Source: Sabellastarte sp. h YS-2021
Lineage: Eukaryota > Annelida > Polychaeta > Sabellida > Sabellidae
Length of the DNA stretch: 64,000 nt
Assembly (NCBI GenBank): GCA_964017235.1
Contig: OZ024929.1
Coordinates: forward strand, 19,899,464-19,963,463
Reading direction: 5' to 3'
Shown: in pieces, positions 63,173 to 64,000 of the stretch
Numbering within the stretch: position 1 is the stretch's first letter
Layout: each line of letters begins with the position of its first letter
Program-made: the position numbers and the translations under genes
Notes under the pieces: generated by a model
Databases searched by the model: none
What the model saw: only the letters and a program-made list of their open reading frames with translations
Told to the model about the DNA's origin: nothing

Positions 63173-64000
63173 TCGACTGCATCTTTGTCCATAAGCTGAT
63201 GTAATGCCTCTAACCAGTATAGGTTCCTGTGAGAATGTGAATAGCCGTTGATGATTTTTGGTGACCTTGTCACTCTTGGGCTTGACTAGAAAGGGAGAGT
63301 GTAGCCCTCCTTCAACATTTGTACTACCTAGGGTCCAGCCCCCAAGGTTTCCTAAGTTCCCAAAACGGATTTAATCTGGACCCTACAGGCAGATTGTGTG
63401 CCACATCTGGGACATTTGGTAGTCTGACAAATATTTTCTGTCCCTCCGGACATTGGTCCGGCCTGGTGATAATGAAAACAGTTAACAGTCCTTCTGTTAT
63501 TGCTGTGGTTCAGTCCGGTGGGGCTGACAACTCTTCACATTTTACAGACTCTTGGCCCCGGGCCAGCTGCCCTGAAGGTGGAGCATGTACACATTGTCAT
63601 TTGTATGATGGCTGACCCCTGAACGGACACGATGAAGGCTTGTTTGAGTGTGTACCACCTTTTCTCTTGCTGTTCAAAATACCCATTGCTTTCTGTGTAA
63701 CCAGCAATTTTTGGCCACAGTAAATCTCTGTAGCCTGTGATACTCTGTAACCAGTAAAACTGGTAGGTTAGGCTGACCATTGAATGTAGTTACTGGTCTA
63801 CTAACTAGGTGATCCCTAGGAGGGACTGCTGGTCGGTTCCAGTCCTCTGTAACCAGTATTGAAAAAGGGGCAAGACAGTAATTGCACCTGATAGGTCAGT
63901 GACTAGTCTCTGTAACCAGCTGGTGTGAAGCAAAACTGCTCAGTGAAAACTGCATAGCCGGTAACCGGTTAAAGCAGTTTCTGTGTAGGAAAAAACTTCC
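63173..64000 (-). other. Remnant of the DIRS copy 4 5' part and unassigned edge
   Basis: About 63340-63600 corresponds to the Cys-rich region of copy 2 ('KCPRCGTQSACRVQI' on the - strand near 63340-63400). Beyond about 63640 nothing is recognised except repeated CTCTGTAACCAG motifs at about 63743, 63845 and 63907. Confidence 0.4.

Noticed and set aside
63743..63918. Repeated CTCTGTAACCAG motif at the window edge
   Set aside because: Only three spaced copies with irregular spacing (about 102 and 62 bp) are visible before the window ends; too little to define a repeat.

Overview
This is a repeat-dense animal nuclear region. Genes have GT-AG introns of several kb, coding exons are separated by transposons, and there is no bacterial-style operon anywhere. 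The host proteins (the tail-anchor ATPase GET3/ASNA1 and a patched-domain membrane protein) are metazoan. The repeat mix suggests an aquatic invertebrate, most likely a lophotrochozoan such as a bivalve mollusc: DIRS-type tyrosine-recombinase retrotransposons, Helitron/'pearl'-like elements carrying minisatellites, many hAT MITEs, and 5S- and tRNA-derived SINEs. The taxon is an inference from repeat style, not a proof.

Two host genes lie tail to tail. The last two coding exons of a GET3/ASNA1 gene are on the + strand (13211-13411 and 16469-16612). The last fourteen coding exons of a patched-domain (RND/sterol-sensing, PTCHD3/ptr-like) gene are on the - strand (59835 down to 24747). I placed every splice junction by eye; all GT/AG sites and codon phases agree, giving a 658-residue C-terminal part. 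The N-terminal parts of both genes appear to lie outside the window.

Almost everything else is mobile DNA. 1-9.5 kb: a + strand DIRS copy with RT/RNase H and tyrosine recombinase tail to tail with the gag part of a - strand DIRS copy. That gag is split by a 146-bp minisatellite element, which itself carries a solo LTR. 9.8-13.1 kb and 28.3-32.4 kb: two inverted copies of one 3.3-4.1 kb element. 15.6-23 kb: hAT MITEs and two Helitron-like elements placed end to end. 24.7-59.8 kb: the patched-domain gene, whose introns hold SINEs, MITEs, a nearly intact - strand DIRS element (41.8-46.7 kb) and a three-level nest of transposons (50.3-57.1 kb). 60.0-63.6 kb: a degraded fourth DIRS copy.

The most interesting structures are: several Helitron-like families that share one architecture (hairpin at one end, minisatellite body, CTAG|T at the other end) and an apparently common core in their minisatellite units; the three-deep nest; six hAT-type elements with exact 8-bp target-site duplications; a cysteine-rich reading frame between gag and RT in the DIRS copy; and a MITE sitting about 15 nt inside a splice donor. 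I found no CRISPR array, prokaryotic defence locus or intact rRNA/tRNA gene.
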